Shown: in pieces, positions 58,661-64,000 of the stretch | How positions within the stretch are numbered: position 1 is the stretch's first letter | Layout: every line of letters starts with the position of its first letter | Source of the DNA: Trileptium ribeirensis | Lineage: Eukaryota > Nematoda > Enoplea > Enoplida > Thoracostomopsidae | DNA: 64,000 nt | Assembly: GCA_030248225.1 (NCBI GenBank) | Contig: JASANE010028131.1 | Location: 26,712 to 90,711 of the forward strand | Direction: 5' to 3' | Program-made: the position numbers and the translations under genes | The notes under the pieces: model-generated | The model's database searches: none | What the model was told of the DNA's origin: nothing | The model's input: the letters and a program-made list of their open reading frames with translations, nothing else

Positions 58661-60947
58661 TGTTTCCGACGCTGACATCCTAACAATTCAACTCAGAAAT
58701 GTGCAAAAATTTATTTGCCAAGCCAGGGATAAAAATAGCAATTTAAGCATTTTGACTTTCAAGGGCCACAATCAAAATTACGAATGGGATGCTGCTAAGC
58801 GGCCGTATGTGGTAACTCCTTGATGTGCTTGTTTTATCTCTATTATTTATTCAACCCTATTTAGAGTTGCCAACCAACACCGCCGCGGAAGGTTCGTTTC
58901 CGTAATGGTGTACGTCAGGCGAATGCAAAACCACCGAAAATTTAGTCTGTAAGTTTATACTTAAGTTAGCTATAGAGTGTTAGCTATATGATAAATCTAT
59001 AATAATAGCAACCTATAAGTTAGCAACTAGCCCATGGTTTTGTGTAAAACAGCAAAGATGAAATCTTTGGTAAAGCAAAATCTCTTCGGCCTTCCACAAC
59101 TGTATGTATTGAAACAGATTCCGCGATTGTGTCAAATATTGTTCGCATACACTCAGTATTAAAGTAATGACATGCGCTTTAAAGATTTTTGAACGTTTTA
59201 TGTGAACCTGATTGGTCTAATCTGAAAGTAAATGGCCCAACTTTCGAGCCATCATATATCGAGAATGGCTGATATAATGATTGGTATAAAGTTGACGGAC
59301 GATTTATTATTCTGGAAACACAGTATGTTTAAAAATATATTTATCTGCCTCATAGTTTGTACAATGTCAATACAATAGGGATCGTGATTAAAAATACGTT
59401 AACTGATACGACAGCTCCTAAAGTTTTTTTGACGCGAACAAATGTGTCATACATACGTAAACAATGAATTGAATTATTTTGGAAGCATGCGGAAACTTGC
59501 GTTTTCTTATTTTTAGCGATATAAATATATCTAAACATAGCTAAATGTATCCGTTTCGGTCGTTTCGTAATAGTTTCTAGCCAATCGAACCGCTTCTACC
59601 TAAGTCGGTTGGTTGTTGAGTCAGATCCAGCCGGCAGGCATTAAACCGCGTGCCACAGGTTCGAGCTAAACAACTTAGATGTCTTCTGACCTCTTATTGT
59701 GTATTTATGCCGTGAATTTAATAAAGTACTTCTTATCATAGCATTTTTGTCTATTATCATACTTGTATATGTATTTATATAACAGTGTATCGACGCAATG
59801 ACGGCGAACGGTCGCCCATGGTTGGTTATTGTACGGACGAAACCTCACTGCATACAGGAAATACATTGGCTGTTCGAAATAGAACGAATTGCAAGATCAA
59901 TATAAAATTATTCAAAACCCAGGTGTCTTTTTGTGACAGCTGCCGTAGTTTTAGAATAACGTTTCTATCGACTTCACGACTACGCTGTTTTATAAGCATC
60001 ATACCAATTTATAAATTAGAAGCATAAGCTCTCAGCTTAAATCGGGAACAGGTAGACCTTCAAACCAAGTTTTTAACTGATAAAGGCTTTCATAAGTGGG
60101 CTCATATGTAGTTGATCTTAGCATGCAGTTTGTACCTGGCACTCATATTATGATGGATATGAATATTTCTAGTCCATTTAAACCAAAAAACTTGCTAAGT
60201 TTTTTTACGTTTTCGATATAACTTTCCGGCTTCTCCACAGAGAGGTGGAGGGGGCCCACGAAGAGTTTGATTGCATTGTATATTGGCGACCTGCGTTTCA
60301 CGCCTCTCTAGGTACACTTATCCTCCACCAGCTCAGTCCTCCAGTACCACAGGTATTTAAAGGTAAAACTAAAAATGATCGCCTAAAGAAAAACGGTTAA
60401 AACAAAACTCAATATATACTACTGATTCTAATTCGACTACTCATAAAATCCTAAATGAAATGAAGTGCAACTGGTAGGAAAAAGCATTTTGAGTGGATAA
60501 ACAGAAATATGCAAGAAAACGATCTACATGTTATAAACATATACATGACAAATACAATGAAATGCACTTACAAGACCGCCAATCCCTATCTGGGGGCAAG
60601 ATTTTCCCCAGCTAAACTGAGGAAATTTTTTGCCGAGTATTTCCTATTTCCTTAGGTTGGAGCTGCCACTACAAGCTCAAAGTATCTTAGTTACAATTTT
60701 GGTCTTGTGGAGAGGCCAGTATTTTAATCAATTCAGGTTAATATAAGAGACATATCCCGGAGCTACTGTTTTTAATGTGGATACGGTTATCAGTTATCAG
60801 GGACCGAATCCCACCCCAGCCCCTCGAAAATCACCAGGGATTTCCCTTGTCTCGCTTCCCCTCCCGTGCCCCGTCTTTTTTCTCCATGTCCTCGTTGCCC
60901 TTTTTCACTTTTTCCTTTCTCTTTCTCTAGCCGACTTCTTTGGTCGG

Positions 60948-60976
60948 TTGCTGTTGTTGTTGTTGTTGTTGTGTTG
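60948..60976. repeat. TTG/TGT microsatellite
   Basis: Run of GTTGTTGTTG units inside a pyrimidine-rich stretch. The leucine- or cysteine-rich frames over it are artefacts of the repeat. Confidence 0.8.
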
Positions 60977-62285
60977 TGTGTTCTCGTTGCGAGCTTGGGC
61001 GACCTTTCTGTCGCTCAGGTCGCCTCTTGTCTCGTGTGTGTGTTCATGAGTATTGTGTGTATGTTTATAATATATATGTATATATGTATATAGATATGTG
61101 GATATATATGGACTTACATAGGAGGACATGACAAAAACAAGACGAACGAGAACACTACATACAAAATCGCATTAAATTTATAAGTTTTACGGACGAACTG
61201 GACGTGGACGCTTGGGAATGAAGGGGGTGTGTTTAGGGCCCTTCCGTGGGTTCCTGAGCTCCCAGACTAGGGCCCCCTTTTTGTTAGGAGTCCCTTAGAG
61301 TATGCTTCGCCCCAACCCCGAGATGGGTTCATTCCCGTTACCAGTTCGCCCTGGAACGTTCTGAAACACCAAGCCACGACACCTGGGAAAGTGTCAGAAA
61401 GGAATGTTTGGCTTTCCTCAGCTTGAGCGTATGGTGTTTGCTCTCCGCAAGGAGCGATTTCTGCGTACTGCCTTAGTCTGGTTATCTTGCTCTCGTTTTG
61501 TGCCAGTATCTTGTTCGGTTATCATTAAAAGCCATAGGAGCGTCGTCCTGATGCCAGCGAACTTGGTAAACCGTCACAACAGACATAGGAATTCCCACGA
61601 ACGAACGACCGAAACAATTCTAGGTGACCGCCCCGTTTCTGACGTTACCCGACTACGCAGAGAAGGAGCAATGCCCACAGGCCGTCCGAGATTCCGACAG
61701 CCCCCTATGGTACCGCTCGCTAGCAAATTGAAGGCACGGCGTTGGACTATTCCATGTCGGAACTACTTCGATTAAACTGTCAAAATTACAGAAGTTCACA
61801 GTAATACGTACACATGGTCTAGGTTTGGGTCTAGTGCCTGAGAAATCGTATCTACTAAAATGAACCGACGGCATGGCCAGACGCCATCCCCGGTTGCTGT
61901 TCACTCATTAAAGGCACGTTCCGGTGCTCCCGTTTTCAAAATAAATACCTAATATCATAAGTCCAATAAAGAAAATTAGCCCCCTCCACCCTTGCTCGAA
62001 CCGTCTTGACCTCAAATCGAGCAAGTGCAAAACCCTGTTTTTTCTTTGGAGCTAGTTGATCGCTGAGTTTAGCCGTGTTTTTGTTTTATCCCTAGTTGCC
62101 CGTTGGGTTATGTACTGTGTGGGCCCCGATTTAGCTTTTTCCTTGTCTCTCTGTCTCTCTCGTTTTTTCATTTTCCAGTTTTCAGACTCGATCCTGCACC
62201 GGGAATTTAAACGCGCAGCAGAATCATCAGTTCTATCCACTCGACCATAGGTATTTAGGAGAATCGACTACTACGTCGATGATAA

Positions 62286-62317
62286 CTCGACTGCACAATT
62301 TCGATAGTGCAGTCGAG
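62286..62317. other. Perfect 11-bp stem hairpin
   Basis: CTCGACTGCAC, a 10-base loop, then GTGCAGTCGAG. It stands in GC-richer sequence just before a purine-rich tract; no role can be assigned. Confidence 0.7.
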
Positions 62318-64000
62318 AAATTGTACAACTGCAGCGTACGTAGTACACTAAGGCTATGGGATAAGTTGTAGGGAAAGGACAAAAGAAAAGAACGACAAAA
62401 GAGACAAAGGAAAGAGAAAGAACCAAAGAAAAGAAACACCAACCAAAAAGGGGCGCAGACGCGTCCGAGGACGGAACGCCCCATGTCCCCTTCGACTAAG
62501 AGAAACGCCTGAAACGAACCGGCAGAACTACCGAGTTTTATTAAGAAAGACACGACATCTGTCGAATTGCGGACCGACTTCGGGCACGGCCGTGCCCCAT
62601 ACATAGGCGCCGAACGCACCCCAGAGCACAAGTTAAAACTCAACTATAGGGCAGCCACGATCACCCGCCAGATTTAATGTGACGATAAAATTGGTCACCT
62701 AGGAGATCGCCAAGGATAGCACAGGCTCGCCCCCACCAGATTAGGTCGTTGAAACTGTGGTAGGGGCGACCTCTCAAAGTGTTCAAAACTGCGCCCCCGG
62801 CAGTTATAGTGTAGTTCAGCTTGTACTCCACCACAGAAATCAACATCATCGCCATAAGCCAACCACTTGCGGATTTTTGAGGGCAGGGAGCAATCTAACT
62901 CCCACTTAGACTACTGAATACATCGAGACAGAGGTCATATTAATACAAAGGTGCCCCACCCTGCCCGAAGATACTATGTCTTGGTGGACTAAGGATTACA
63001 TGTCACTCCGAATAGGGTCAGCTGTCGAAACCGTCGTAGTTCGCGTATGGCACAAAACCCTCCTTAATGGCGAAACGATGTGGAAGGGTCGATACGGATT
63101 TTAGGCAAAATTTACAGGACCCGGAATGTACACCGGACGGAGTTTCTATACACCTGTCTGCCATATTAGTACCTCGCTTATAATGCAATGATCGTTGGCA
63201 TTCGCTCGCTTGTACTATAACTGATTACTTATTCATAACCGTATATTGAATTATACCATACTCGGTTTGATTAATATAACCATGTCTTAACCTGTATTAT
63301 GAATCTATGCTCTTATTTGTACCATAATTCTTGCCCCTTTTCTATTTAGCAAATTCAATCGTGTCCTCTAGCCTTGGTACTAGCAATCGTACGCCGTTGA
63401 TTTTGTTGGTGCTTTCGTTACTCTAGCGGCGAGCCTAACTTTCTTGTCCTCGCCTGGCAGACAAACGACGAACCCAGCACGTCGCACGGGTTTTCCCCTT
63501 CCCCGCCTTTTCTATTAGATACTTGTAGCGCCGCGCGTTACCGAGAGCGAATTTCGAAGCACACCGGAACACATGAGCTAACCCCTAACTGAATTAGTTA
63601 TTGCAGACGTTGGACGCCTCGGGTATAGATTTTGATCCGGTATTTCAGGGAACGCCTTCGCTCGTGCCGCCCCTACCTTCTTTTGGAAATAGACAAGGGA
63701 AAAATGAAAGAATTGTTAGAGTGTTACCATTTCAATCCGTGTTGTCTCGTATATTACTCTAATTGCCCGTATTTGACTAGTACTGTATATAAGTTCAAAT
63801 AAAGTCTTGAAAATCACTCGATGTGTCCCACGTTGTTCATCCTCAAGCGCAATACGTGCGTCCGAATGGACTGGCCAATCCCACGTGCTACGGCCTGCGG
63901 ATGAGAATATCCCAAGCCCTGACACGTGCGGTTCGCCACAAGTGTCTCCATACAAGACTAATGGAATTATGGTGAGAGTAATCCACAAAATTATCTACCG

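Larger units (their letters stand above)
55321..60770. other. Gene-poor, repeat-bearing sequence
   Basis: No exon supported. Contains the TTAGGC-type repeat family at 55520-55660 and 58430-58660, a partial copy of the dispersed repeat end near 56730-56940 (CGCCCATGCATGCCTAAACC), and a GC-rich block with CCGAGGGTCC / GGGGTACCTC words at 57910-58080. Open frames up to 80 codons lack domain character. Confidence 0.55.
60771..64000. other. GC-richer terminal segment, unassigned
   Basis: Composition shifts upward in G+C from about 60.8 kb. It contains a pyrimidine-rich stretch with a TTG microsatellite (60950-60975), AT dinucleotide-rich sequence (61065-61115), a purine-rich tract (62370-62440) and a hairpin (62286-62317). 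A TATA-like TATATAAG followed by AATAAA lies at about 63785-63802, which could suggest an LTR-like promoter/polyA unit. No reverse transcriptase, integrase or duplicated LTR was found. Frames of 120-136 codons match no family I recognise. Confidence 0.4.

Noticed and set aside
60777..61131. Leucine/valine- and cysteine-rich frames near 61 kb
   Set aside because: Produced by TTG microsatellite and pyrimidine-rich sequence in three overlapping frames.
61404..61775. 123-codon frame as a retroelement gag
   Set aside because: No zinc knuckle or other gag hallmark is visible and no pol genes adjoin it.
62233..62643. 136-codon minus-strand frame as a membrane protein
   Set aside because: The hydrophobic run comes from the complement of a purine-rich tract; no recognised domain, and no exon context.
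63716..63988. 90-codon minus-strand frame as a gene
   Set aside because: It is antisense to a TATA/AATAAA-like segment and shows no family features.

Overview
The window looks like nuclear DNA of an invertebrate metazoan, which I cannot place more precisely. It is AT-rich and intron-rich, has no operon-like packing, and carries tRNA-derived SINEs, MITEs, minisatellites and a decayed Tc1/mariner-type transposase. The only convincing gene is one long, interrupted plus-strand gene. Seventeen GT-AG exons between 2122 and 42326 join without a frame break into 2753 nt (about 917 codons). An eighteenth exon is recoverable from an inverted copy. No start codon, signal peptide or stop codon was found, so the gene is partial at both ends.

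The encoded protein is an extracellular, modular type. In order it has a run of EGF-like modules (exons 1-4), an IPT/TIG-like beta module (4-6), another EGF-like module (6-7), and a cadherin-like/He_PIG-type Ig fold (7-9). After that come a carboxypeptidase-regulatory/transthyretin-like module (9-11), one or two CARDB/NEW3-like beta-sandwich modules (11-15), a second carboxypeptidase-regulatory-like module (15-16) and another CARDB-like module (16-18). Module names are by eye from motifs; I cannot name an orthologue.

Layout: 1-2121 is upstream sequence with a 91-bp minisatellite. 2122-40364 holds exons 1-15 in introns of 0.3-5.8 kb. The introns carry three further arrays (66 bp x10; 154 bp x17 with a 3-unit higher-order repeat; 131 bp x7), a tRNA-Met-like SINE, a PIF/Harbinger-like MITE and a 2.9-kb fold-back element. 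40365-54275 is a giant inverted repeat with arms of about 6.8 and 7.0 kb around a 157-bp spacer; it copies exons 16-18 on the minus strand. 54276-64000 has no recognisable exon, only repeats, the transposase remnant, and a GC-richer final 3 kb that I cannot assign.

The palindrome is the most notable structure. Each arm carries small lesions where the other arm is intact: exons 16 and 17 are intact only on the left, exon 18 only on the right. That pattern fits two noisy reads of one locus (a fold-back or chimeric assembly) at least as well as a real inverted duplication. If real, it would truncate the gene and could yield a very long hairpin RNA.
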